From assembly GCA_015063385.1 (NCBI GenBank), contig SVUG01000004.1, positions 1 through 64,000 of the forward strand: a stretch of 64,000 nt of DNA, given 5' to 3'. Shown here one piece after another: positions 1 to 6,247 of this stretch. This DNA is from Oscillospiraceae bacterium. GTDB lineage: Bacteria > Bacillota > Clostridia > Oscillospirales > CAG-272. The notes beneath the pieces were generated by a model. That model had not been told where the DNA came from, made no database searches, and saw nothing but the letters and a program-made list of their open reading frames with translations. Each line of letters starts with the position of its first letter. Positions within the stretch are counted from its first letter, which is position 1. The position numbers and the translations under genes are program-made.

Positions 1-103
1 ATGTTTTGCACCATCAAATAAGAACGGCTACTCAAGCGGCGAAATACGCGCCATTTTTCATCGGAGGGAGCTTGATTTTCACCGTATGCTCCAAATGTAG
101 CCG
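1..103. other. DNA flanking the interrupted sigK, possibly the end of a skin-like element
   Basis: This stretch lies directly past the point where the minus-strand SigK frame loses similarity to the family and stops. None of the three minus-strand frames here encodes the missing sigma regions 3 and 4. One minus-strand frame is open for about 45 codons from inside sigK out through the window edge, but its translation matches nothing I recognise. The simplest reading is the first bases of an inserted element that continues beyond the window. It could also be ordinary DNA downstream of a broken gene. Confidence 0.4.
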
Positions 104-445
104 TTATGATAGGATAGCATTTTGCACGCATTTCGCACCGTACGTGGCAAATCTCGTGCCGAATCCCGGCTTAAATGAATCGACCGCCTTGATGAGTCCA
201 AGGCTTCCAATGGAGAGTAGCTCGTCGGGATATTCGTATGATGCGTAATATTTTCTGATAATATGCGATACAAGGCGTAAATTGTGCTCGATGATTTTAT
301 CACGGGCGCGAGAATCACCGTTTTGCATTTTTTCAAACAGCTCACTCTCCTCACTGCGCGAGAGCGGCGGGGGAAAGCTCTGATTATCCTCAATTCCCAG
401 AATTAGAGAGATAAATCTTAATAAAATATTCTTTAAATCAAGCAT
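104..445 (-). CDS. sigK: RNA polymerase sigma factor SigK, N-terminal half (interrupted gene)
   Basis: This is the N-terminal 113 residues of the late mother-cell sigma factor. It shows the SigK/SigE-type sequence FPPPLSRSEE near residue 24, then [16 protein letters not shown] (core-binding region 2.1) near residue 52, and LLSIGSLGLIKAVDSF (region 2.2) near 77. The match to the family runs to ATYGAKCVQN (residues 100-109), where relatives read ATYAARCIENE. It then changes abruptly and stops 4 codons later, so sigma regions 3 and 4 are missing. In Bacillus subtilis and Clostridioides difficile this is the place where the skin element splits sigK. The gene is likely rejoined by site-specific excision during sporulation, but that is inferred. 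ATG start with GGAG upstream. Confidence 0.8.
   Translation of the reverse strand: MLDLKNILLRFISLILGIEDNQSFPPPLSRSEESELFEKMQNGDSRARDKIIEHNLRLVSHIIRKYYASYEYPDELLSIGSLGLIKAVDSFKPGFGTRFATYGAKCVQNAILS
118..122 (-). other. candidate recombination core of a skin-like element in sigK
   Basis: On the minus strand the codons for Val-Gln-Asn are followed by divergence right after AAATG. In B. subtilis the skin attachment core is AATGA, in the Asn-Glu codons of CIENE. The last four conserved bases here (AATG) therefore coincide with that core in both sequence and reading frame. The opposite end of the element is outside the window, so a matching direct repeat cannot be confirmed. Confidence 0.4.
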
Positions 446-453
446 TTTTTGCT

Positions 454-490
454 CCGTTTCATAATTACTGCTTTAAATTATATGAAACGG
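454..490. repeat. perfect inverted repeat in the sigK leader
   Basis: CCGTTTCATA at 454-463 and TATGAAACGG at 481-490 form a perfect 10-bp inverted repeat with a 17-bp spacer. It lies between the response-regulator-like gene and the sigK start. On the sense strand of sigK the 3' arm ends in the GG of the GGAG ribosome-binding site. The hairpin could therefore hide the site, or the DNA palindrome could be an operator. No T-run follows, so it is not a normal terminator. Confidence 0.45.
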
Positions 491-503
491 CGGCTTGTAC
501 GCT

Positions 504-1181
504 TTACAACAATTTTCCCTTTGCGGCGTATTCGGGCGTAGAAATAAGATATCCCTCGTGAGGTATAAGTAATATAGCACGCTTTTCCATTATAGCCTCA
601 AGCTTCTTATTCATAAGCGAAATGTGCGTTCTGATGCTTGAAGATTCGGGAGCGCGCGAGCTCTTGAATGCGTATTTTAGTATATCCTTAGCGCCTTTAG
701 GCAGAGGATAGCTGCGAATTAGATAACGCAGAATCATAGCCTCGGTTTTTGTGAGTCTTACCTTTTTGTCAAAATAGGTCACGCCAAGGACGTCCGATGA
801 GGCGTTGATGCCCGCGAGTCTGTAATCGCCGATTCGCGCACGGCTTTGCTCATTTGCAAAAGCAATTATTTTCTCCGCCAGAGCCGGTGAAAAGGTTGGC
901 TTTTTGAACACCGCGTCAAAGCAGGAAAGGGTATCTTTGTCGAATTCCTCGTCCGTCACTGCAAATACGGGCAGATCGAGCTTGTAGCTTTTGAGTCTAT
1001 GTACGAAATCACGGGAATCCGCCAGCAGCTCGGGACTTATAACCAGTGCCGCACGGTAAAGCTCTGATACCTCGGATAGCGCCTCGCCGGGAGTGGCCGC
1101 ATAGGCGAGTATGCTCATATAGCGAAAGGTATCTGCGACGTCAGATGCTGTTTTCTTGTTTTTACTGATAATTAGTAGCAT
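504..1181 (-). CDS. orphan pseudo-receiver protein with C-terminal winged-helix DNA-binding domain
   Basis: 225 residues, built like an OmpR-class response regulator. The N-terminal half (1-115) has a receiver-like alternating pattern, but the acidic pair after strand 1 is absent (LLIISKNKK) and the phospho-acceptor Asp position reads ALVISPE, so Ser stands near residue 49. The FKKP motif near residue 93 keeps the conserved Lys-Pro. Residues 125-220 resemble a winged helix (RLTKTEAMILRYLI, then SSIRTHISLMNKKLE as likely recognition helix). No histidine kinase is adjacent. It probably regulates without phosphorylation. It has its own SigA promoter facing away from the FabG-like gene. Targets are unknown. 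Confidence 0.65.
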   Translation of the reverse strand: MLLIISKNKKTASDVADTFRYMSILAYAATPGEALSEVSELYRAALVISPELLADSRDFVHRLKSYKLDLPVFAVTDEEFDKDTLSCFDAVFKKPTFSPALAEKIIAFANEQSRARIGDYRLAGINASSDVLGVTYFDKKVRLTKTEAMILRYLIRSYPLPKGAKDILKYAFKSSRAPESSSIRTHISLMNKKLEAIMEKRAILLIPHEGYLISTPEYAAKGKLL

Positions 1182-1203
1182 AATTAACTTCCTTCTTTAG
1201 TAA

Positions 1204-1232
1204 ATTATACAATTAAGGTCCTTAAATGTCAA
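1204..1232 (-). promoter_or_regulatory. SigA-type promoter for the pseudo-receiver gene
   Basis: On the minus strand: -35 TTGACA (1227-1232), 17-bp spacer, -10 TATAAT (1204-1209), perfect consensus. It is back to back with the promoter of the FabG-like gene. The two -35 boxes form the arms of TGTCAAG-N10-CTTGACA (1227-1250). Confidence 0.8.
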
Positions 1233-1244
1233 GCGTAAAATTAC

Positions 1245-1273
1245 TTGACATACGAGAGTTAAAGTTGTATAAT
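1245..1273 (+). promoter_or_regulatory. SigA-type promoter for the FabG-like gene
   Basis: -35 TTGACA (1245-1250), 17-bp spacer, -10 TATAAT (1268-1273), 31 bp before the start codon. The -35 is only 12 bp from the -35 of the divergent promoter, so both could answer to one bound regulator. Confidence 0.8.
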
Positions 1274-1303
1274 ATAATAAATTATTTCTTTTACGGGTGA
1301 AAG

Positions 1304-2020
1304 ATGAAGACTGTATTGATTACCGGCGGCTCGCGCGGCATCGGTCGTGCTATGGTAGAGCTATTTTCAAAAAATGGATACGCAGTTGCGTTTACCTATA
1401 AAAATTCTGAAAACGAGGCAAAAAGCCTGGCAGAATCAACCGGAACGCTTGCAATACGCGCTGACAGCGCCAAGGAGGAGGACGTTCTCCGTGCGGTTGA
1501 TACCGCAGTCAAGAGTCTTGGTAAAATTGATTGCCTTATAAATAACGCAGGTATATCCGCCTTTTCGCTTTTCACCGATATTAGTCTTGAAGATTGGAAC
1601 GAAATGCTATCTACCAATCTCACGGGTGTATTCCTTTATTCCAAGGCGGTGATACCCGGTATGGTTTCGAGAAAATACGGCAGAATAATTAACGTCACTT
1701 CAATGTGGGGACTCGTTGGCTCGTCCTGCGAGGTTCACTATTCAACAGCCAAGGCGGGTCTTATCGGCATGACCAAGGCACTTGCTAAGGAGCTGGGTCC
1801 GTCGGGAATAACCGTTAACGCAATAGCACCGGGTGTTATCAACACTGATATGAATAAGGCTATTTCTAGCGAGGATATGGCCGCGCTTATAGACGAAACC
1901 CCTCTTATGCGGATAGGCGAGCCCTCTGACGTAGCAAGCGCTGCGCTATTCTTGGCAAGCGATGAGGCGTCGTTTATTACAGGCGACGTTCTTAACGTCA
2001 GCGGAGGTTATGTAATTTAA
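1304..2020 (+). CDS. short-chain dehydrogenase/reductase, FabG-like 3-oxoacyl-ACP reductase
   Basis: 238 residues, the normal size of a classical SDR. The nucleotide-binding motif TGGSRGIG is at residues 7-14, NNAG near 80, the catalytic Ser in NVTSMWG near 131, and the YSTAK catalytic pair near 146-150. The C-terminal SGGYVI is typical of FabG. It should use NAD(P)H to reduce a 3-keto group, probably on an acyl-ACP. However, it stands alone with its own promoter rather than in a fab cluster, so a role in another ketone reduction is possible. The ribosome-binding site is weak (GGGTGAAAG). Confidence 0.8.
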   Translation: MKTVLITGGSRGIGRAMVELFSKNGYAVAFTYKNSENEAKSLAESTGTLAIRADSAKEEDVLRAVDTAVKSLGKIDCLINNAGISAFSLFTDISLEDWNEMLSTNLTGVFLYSKAVIPGMVSRKYGRIINVTSMWGLVGSSCEVHYSTAKAGLIGMTKALAKELGPSGITVNAIAPGVINTDMNKAISSEDMAALIDETPLMRIGEPSDVASAALFLASDEASFITGDVLNVSGGYVI

Positions 2021-2049
2021 GATATTTTTTTAATATTTTAAAATTTCAC

Positions 2050-2078
2050 TTGCATTTTCTGCTTTATTCTGTTATAAT
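2050..2078 (+). promoter_or_regulatory. promoter for SRP RNA and dnaX operon
   Basis: -35 TTGCAT (2050-2055), 17-bp spacer, -10 TATAAT (2073-2078). It lies about 50 bp before the first paired bases of the SRP RNA, which suggests a 5' precursor that is trimmed. Confidence 0.6.
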
Positions 2079-2130
2079 AATTTCGTTGTGACGTTATACT
2101 TATATATGTGTCGCAATAATGACGTTTCGG

Positions 2131-2425
2131 TGTGTCGGATGGAGTCATACCAGTCGGGGCAGTAGCGGCGCCTTGTACCTGAAATCCGCTATAGCAGGGA
2201 TTCATTCCTGTCCCGAGGATTACCCTTGTGTAGTCTGCACCGCCGTTTACTGTGTTGAGAAACGGGTCTTGCGCAACGTGAGGCTGTGAACCATGTCAGG
2301 TGGGGAACCAAGCAGCATTAAGCGGTTTATCACGTGTGCCGCGAGGCAGCCTGTTTGGAGCAGTGGCGACGGTTACCGTATGTAAGGGTATTTTCGACGG
2401 ACGGGTGTATGGCTCTTTCCGACAT
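2131..2425 (+). ncRNA. ffs: signal recognition particle RNA, large bacterial (scRNA) type
   Basis: About 295 nt. The ends pair (TGTCGGATGGAGTCATACC at the start with GTGTATGGCTCTTTCCGACA at the end) into the long terminal helix of the Firmicutes-type SRP RNA with an Alu domain. The Ffh-binding hairpin is clear: ACCATGTCAGGT, a GGAA tetraloop, then AAGCAGCATTAAGCGG near 2291-2325. The pair next to the tetraloop is GG/CC, where E. coli has CC/GG, a compensatory flip. Location directly in front of dnaX is the usual clostridial arrangement. Exact ends are estimated from the pairing. Confidence 0.93.
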
Positions 2426-2517
2426 ATCGAAGCATCACCGTAAGGTAAGCGCGCAATCGACGTACAGTCGTCGCGTGCTTTTCTTTTTATAAATTACAAA
2501 TTACAAAGGAGAGAGAA

Positions 2518-4080
2518 GTGTCCGATTACAGAGCATTATATAGAAAATGGCGTCCGCGTGATTTCGACGACGTTTGCGGTCAGGACGGTATTACAGATAT
2601 TTTAAAATATGAAGTAGCCGCGGGCAGACTCTCCCACGCTTATCTTTTCTGCGGATCAAGAGGTACCGGAAAGACCAGCTGTGCCAAGATTTTGGCAAAG
2701 GCGGTCAACTGCGAGAATCCGAGAAACGGCAACCCCTGCAACGAATGTGAGGCGTGCAGAAGTATAGATGCGGGAATAGCGACCGACGTTATCGAGATGG
2801 ACGCAGCCAGCAACAACGGTATCAATGACGTGCGTGATATGCAGGACGAGATAGCCTTTACTCCTGCGCTCCTGAAATATCGTGTTTATATTATCGACGA
2901 GGTTCATATGATGTCGGCTCAGGCATTCAACGCGCTTTTAAAAACGCTCGAAGAGCCACCCGAATACGTTATATTTATTCTTGCTACTACAGAATATAAC
3001 AAGCTTCCGACTACAATCGTGTCCAGATGCCAGCGCTTTGATTTTAAGCGTATTGCAACCGACGTTATAATCTCCAGGCTTCTTGCAATCTCGAGTCAAG
3101 AGGAAATAGAAATTACCGAGGATGCCGCAAGAATAATATCAAGAGTATCAAGAGGCGGTATGCGTGATGCCATCAGCCTTTTGGAGCTCTGTGCAGGCGC
3201 GAGAAAGAAAATTGATGATGCGCTCGTTTTTGCCACGGTCGGCAGCGGCAATCGCGAGAGCGCGTATAAAATAATTGAGGCTGTCGTAAAATCGGATTTT
3301 GAAACCGTTTACTCTATAATCAACGATATTGTTATGAAGAGCGGCGATCTTTCGGTGTTCTGGCAGGAAATAATAGATTCTTATCGTGATATTATGGTTG
3401 TCAAAAATAGCGACAGGGCAAAGGTCTATCTTGACCTAACCGACGCCGAATACGCCGCACTTTCGGCTATAGCTTCTGATTTTTCAATGGCGAGGCTTTC
3501 TTATCACGTATCTATTCTTGAGTCTGCTATGGCTGATATGCAAAGGGCGTTTAACTCCAAGCGCAGTATTGCCGAGATAGCGCTCACGCGTATGTGCGAT
3601 GCTCGCCTTTCCGAGAGCAACGAGGCTCTTGCGCTCCGTATAGAAGAGCTTGAGCGAGCTGTAAAAATGATTAAGCTTGGAGTCGCACCCGTATCCCAGC
3701 CTGCTCCCGAGGAAAAAAAGACCGTGTCAGAGGTACAAGCACCCAAAAATGACGCAGCAGTGAAGAAGTCGGAGAAGCCTTCAGCGCTTCAGCTTTATTC
3801 GGGATGGGGCAGTGTAATTAAAAAAATATCGGAGCTTAAGCGCTCGCTTTCAGCGTCTCTTGCCAGCGCGTCGGCTTATACGGATGGGGGCGGCACTTTC
3901 GTTCTCAGAATGAACGATTTCTTCGCTGAAAAGCTTTCCTCAAGTGAAACAGACATTTCCATCGTCCGCGGAACTATTGCTGAAAGCGAAGGAAAAAACG
4001 CAGCAGAAATCAAAATTATCATAGAAAAAAATCAAAAAGCACCGTCGGGCGCATCAGAGCTTGACGAACTTTTCAAATAA
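2518..4080 (+). CDS. dnaX: DNA polymerase III subunit gamma/tau
   Basis: 520 residues. It is the clamp-loader ATPase of the replisome. Walker A GSRGTGKT is at 46-53, zinc ligands Cys65, Cys74, Cys77 and Cys80 are in the usual insert, Walker B IIDEVH is at 125-130, and the SRC sensor motif is near 168. A variable tau tail follows from about residue 370. Start codon is GTG with AAAGGAGAG upstream. It heads the dnaX-ybaB-recR operon after the SRP RNA. A slippery A-AAA-AAG lies in frame at 3714-3720, which could give a shorter gamma form (see separate entry). Confidence 0.97.
   Translation: MSDYRALYRKWRPRDFDDVCGQDGITDILKYEVAAGRLSHAYLFCGSRGTGKTSCAKILAKAVNCENPRNGNPCNECEACRSIDAGIATDVIEMDAASNNGINDVRDMQDEIAFTPALLKYRVYIIDEVHMMSAQAFNALLKTLEEPPEYVIFILATTEYNKLPTTIVSRCQRFDFKRIATDVIISRLLAISSQEEIEITEDAARIISRVSRGGMRDAISLLELCAGARKKIDDALVFATVGSGNRESAYKIIEAVVKSDFETVYSIINDIVMKSGDLSVFWQEIIDSYRDIMVVKNSDRAKVYLDLTDAEYAALSAIASDFSMARLSYHVSILESAMADMQRAFNSKRSIAEIALTRMCDARLSESNEALALRIEELERAVKMIKLGVAPVSQPAPEEKKTVSEVQAPKNDAAVKKSEKPSALQLYSGWGSVIKKISELKRSLSASLASASAYTDGGGTFVLRMNDFFAEKLSSSETDISIVRGTIAESEGKNAAEIKIIIEKNQKAPSGASELDELFK
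3714..3752 (+). other. candidate programmed -1 frameshift site in dnaX
   Basis: The heptamer A AAA AAG (3714-3720) is in the frame needed for simultaneous -1 slippage, the same heptamer and phase as in E. coli dnaX. In the -1 frame ten codons follow before TGA at 3750-3752. This would give a product of about 411 residues, close to the 431-residue E. coli gamma. It sits just after clamp-loader domain III. I see no strong downstream hairpin or upstream Shine-Dalgarno stimulator, so use of the site is uncertain. Confidence 0.4.
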
Positions 4081-4098
4081 TTTTTGGAGGACTTACAA

Positions 4099-4446
4099 AT
4101 GAAGGTAAGATTACCGCAGGGAATGGGCGGCGGCCCTTCCAATATGCAGTCGATGCTCAAGCAGGCGCAAAAAATGCAGGAGGATATGGCTGCACTTCAG
4201 GCAGAGCTTGAAGAAAGAGAATACGACGTTGCCGCTGGTGGCGGAGTGATTAACGTTAAGATAAACGGAAAGAAGGAAATCCTTTCTGTTAAAATAGATC
4301 CCGAGGTTGTAGATCCCGATGATATTGAAACGCTCGAGGATCTGATAGTCGCTGCTGTAAACGAGGGAATTAAAAAGGTTGAGGCAGTTTCCGCTGAAGA
4401 AATGCAGAAAATTACCGGCTCTATGAGCCTTCCCGGAATGTTCTAA
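4099..4446 (+). CDS. ybaB: YbaB/EbfC family nucleoid-associated protein
   Basis: 115 residues from ATG 4099. A TTG lies 15 bases upstream in frame, but it sits over the GGAGG ribosome-binding site (4086-4090), so the ATG is preferred. The sequence has a Met/Gln-rich first helix (SMLKQAQKMQEDMAALQAEL) followed by the conserved core with GGGVINVKINGKKEILSVKIDPEVVDPDD, which binds DNA as a dimer. Its place between dnaX and recR is conserved across bacteria, which suggests a link to replication or repair. Confidence 0.93.
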   Translation: MKVRLPQGMGGGPSNMQSMLKQAQKMQEDMAALQAELEEREYDVAAGGGVINVKINGKKEILSVKIDPEVVDPDDIETLEDLIVAAVNEGIKKVEAVSAEEMQKITGSMSLPGMF

Positions 4447-4449
4447 GCT

Positions 4450-5058
4450 ATGGCGGATTATATTGCACCTATTCAAAGGCTTATTGAGGAGTTCAGACGA
4501 CTCCCCGGTGTAGGCAGCAAAACTGCGGCGCGGTATGCTTTTGCTACTCTTAATCTTACGGAGCAGGAGGCGCAGGGGTTTGCCGATGCAATAAACGGAG
4601 TTAAGCGTGACGTTCATAAGTGCCCTGTGTGCTTTGGACTCTCGGCGTCTCCCGAGACGTGTGAAATATGCAAAAACGACCAGCGCGACCATTCGCTTAT
4701 TTGCGTTGTGGAAAATCCCAAGGACGTAATCGTGATGGAAAAGGTTAGGGGATACAGAGGTACTTACCACGTGCTTGGCGGAGTTCTATCTCCGATTGAT
4801 AACGTCACTCCGGACGAGTTGACAATTCGCGAGCTTATTTCTCGCGTGGAGTCCGGTGAGGTCAAGGAGGTTATTATTGCTACCAATCCCACGCCGCACG
4901 GTGACACGACCGCAGCATATCTGGCAAGAGCGCTCGAGCCTTATGGTATAAGCGTTTCGCGACTTGCCTATGGTATGCCTGTAGGTGGTGATATCGAATA
5001 TGCAGACGAGGTCACCCTCTATCGTGCTATGGAGGGCAGACGTTATTTTAATAATTAA
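4450..5058 (+). CDS. recR: recombination mediator protein RecR
   Basis: 202 residues, full length. An N-terminal helix-hairpin-helix (RRLPGVGSKTAARYAF, about 15-30) is followed by a four-Cys zinc finger (CPVCFG and CEIC, about 57-75). A Toprim domain (residues 80-175, with VVENPKDV and IIATNP) follows. RecR acts with RecF and RecO in loading RecA at gaps. It ends the dnaX-ybaB-recR operon, starting 3 bases after the ybaB stop, and is followed at once by a strong terminator. Confidence 0.97.
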   Translation: MADYIAPIQRLIEEFRRLPGVGSKTAARYAFATLNLTEQEAQGFADAINGVKRDVHKCPVCFGLSASPETCEICKNDQRDHSLICVVENPKDVIVMEKVRGYRGTYHVLGGVLSPIDNVTPDELTIRELISRVESGEVKEVIIATNPTPHGDTTAAYLARALEPYGISVSRLAYGMPVGGDIEYADEVTLYRAMEGRRYFNN

Positions 5059-5068
5059 AAAGGTAAAA

Positions 5069-5097
5069 GGGTGAGCCTTGTCGGCTCACCCTTTTTT
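5069..5097. terminator. bidirectional terminator between recR and spo0A
   Basis: GGGTGAGCC (5069-5077), loop TTGTC, GGCTCACCC (5083-5091), then a T-run on the plus strand. On the minus strand a run of T also follows shortly after the stem. It serves the convergent recR and spo0A, and overlaps the last codons of spo0A. Confidence 0.88.
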
Positions 5098-5869
5098 ATA
5101 TTGCCGCGCATCTGTATTTTAGGCGCAAATTATCTGCTATCATAGCAATAAATTCGGAATTGGTGGGCTTTCCGCGGCTGTTCTGTATGGTATAACCAAA
5201 GTAGGAGTTGAGTGTGTCGACGTCACCTCTGTCCCATGCAACCTCGATTGCATGGCGAATAGCTCTCTCAACGCGCGAGGTGGTAGTGCCGTACTTTTTT
5301 GCAACAGTGGGGTAGAGAACCTTTGTGACAGAGTTTATAATATCGTTATCTTCAATAGTCATAAGAATAGCGGTGCGCAAATACTGGTAGCCCTTAATGT
5401 GTGCAGGCACGCCTATCTGATGTATAATTTTCGTCACCTGTGCTTCCATGTCAGCAGCGGCAGAGAACTCGTGCTTTGCACCGCTTTTACCTCTGAGACG
5501 TAATATAGAATCAATGTGACCCACGAGCGAGGCGGTATCAAAAGGCTTGAGCAGGCAAATATCAGCACCTGCCTCGGAGGCCTCTACAAGCACGCTTTCT
5601 TTATTGATAGGCGACATCAGAATGAACGAAGGCTTTAGCGGCATATTGCTTCTCGATATATTTCTTATAATACCTATACCGTCAACTCCGCTTACCCAAA
5701 GGTCAAGAACGGCAATATCGTATACCCCCTTTGAAAGCTTTTCTATAGCAGCTTCGCCGTTTATTGCCTCATCTATAAATCTGAAGCCGGATTTTGTCAG
5801 AAAATCGATGATTCGCCTTCTTTCCTCGCTATTTTCGTCACAAAGTAGTATTTTTGCGTTGTTTTCCAT
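5096..5869 (-). CDS. spo0A: sporulation transcription factor Spo0A
   Basis: 257 residues, the normal length. The receiver domain (1-125) has the acidic pair Asp11-Glu12, phospho-acceptor Asp56 in AVLDLW, and LLKPFD near 107. The DNA-binding domain (about 140-257) has the Spo0A-specific region [17 protein letters not shown] and the recognition-helix region [21 protein letters not shown]. Spo0A~P commits the cell to sporulation. Unlike most Clostridia it does not follow spoIVB or recN here but sits alone, convergent with recR. Its promoter region carries two 0A-box-like sites and a tandem TTGGTAA motif, consistent with self-regulation. Confidence 0.97.
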   Translation of the reverse strand: MENNAKILLCDENSEERRRIIDFLTKSGFRFIDEAINGEAAIEKLSKGVYDIAVLDLWVSGVDGIGIIRNISRSNMPLKPSFILMSPINKESVLVEASEAGADICLLKPFDTASLVGHIDSILRLRGKSGAKHEFSAAADMEAQVTKIIHQIGVPAHIKGYQYLRTAILMTIEDNDIINSVTKVLYPTVAKKYGTTTSRVERAIRHAIEVAWDRGDVDTLNSYFGYTIQNSRGKPTNSEFIAMIADNLRLKYRCAAI

Positions 5870-5897
5870 TTTTCTCTCTCCTTATTTTGATGTAATA

Positions 5898-5918
5898 TTG
5901 GTAAAAATTGGTAATTTT
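5898..5918. promoter_or_regulatory. tandem TTGGTAA operator-like element
   Basis: Two direct copies of TTGGTAA, 11 bp apart, lie about +7 to +27 relative to the predicted spo0A start site. The same half-site forms the palindrome at 6006-6020. The position fits a repressor that blocks spo0A transcription. Confidence 0.4.
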
Positions 5919-5931
5919 CACGAACAACATC

Positions 5932-5960
5932 ATTTTAGCACAAATTGAGCAGAAAATCAA
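5932..5960 (-). promoter_or_regulatory. spo0A promoter
   Basis: On the minus strand: -35 TTGATT (5955-5960), 17-bp spacer, extended -10 TGCTAAAAT (hexamer at 5932-5937). A 0A-box-like TTGTCAAAA abuts the -35 at 5962-5970. Confidence 0.6.
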
Positions 5961-6005
5961 GTTGTCAAAATGCCAAAAATACAGGGGCTTTTACACTCTA
6001 TAAAA

Positions 6006-6020
6006 TGGTAAATTTTACCA
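6006..6020. promoter_or_regulatory. palindromic operator-like site TGGTAAA-T-TTTACCA
   Basis: A perfect 7+1+7 palindrome about 75 bp upstream of the predicted spo0A -10 and 134 bp upstream of the pckG -35. Its half-site matches the tandem element at 5898-5918. Confidence 0.45.
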
Positions 6021-6153
6021 ATTCCAAAATAGAATTTGACAAATCACGACCGCAATAGAGCAGATGTGTCATTTTTTTGAGTCGGAAAAGAAACAAGCGG
6101 TGAACAAATTCTTAATTGGAGTTAAATTTTTCACAAAATATTTGAAAATTCTA

Positions 6154-6182
6154 TTGAAAAGCATGTTTATTTATGATACAAT
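6154..6182 (+). promoter_or_regulatory. pckG promoter
   Basis: -35 TTGAAA (6154-6159), 17-bp spacer, -10 TACAAT (6177-6182), followed by a 60-nt leader and an AAGGAG ribosome-binding site. Confidence 0.65.
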
Positions 6183-6247
6183 GTATTCGTGGAAAAATGG
6201 TCTTTCCGCTTTAATCTATTGATAAATATTTTAAGGAGAATATAACT

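Larger units (their letters stand above)
5870..6247. other. spo0A-pckG divergent regulatory region (378 bp)
   Basis: There is no gene here. It holds the spo0A promoter (minus) and the pckG promoter (plus). A tandem TTGGTAAAAATTGGTAATTTT-type element lies at 5898-5918, just downstream of the spo0A -10, and a perfect palindrome TGGTAAA-T-TTTACCA at 6006-6020. Candidate 0A boxes are TTGTCAAAA (5962-5970, plus strand) and ATTTGTCAAA (6035-6044, minus strand). The shared TGGTAA half-site suggests one repressor acts on both genes, but its identity is unknown. Confidence 0.6.

Noticed and set aside
36-160. Serine recombinase start in the minus-strand frame that runs off the left edge
   Set aside because: The frame is open for about 45 codons but lacks the N-terminal pattern of serine recombinases, so no gene is called.
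4111-4770. 219-residue minus-strand frame over ybaB and recR
   Set aside because: Both plus-strand genes are certain; the antisense frame has no start signals and no recognisable content.
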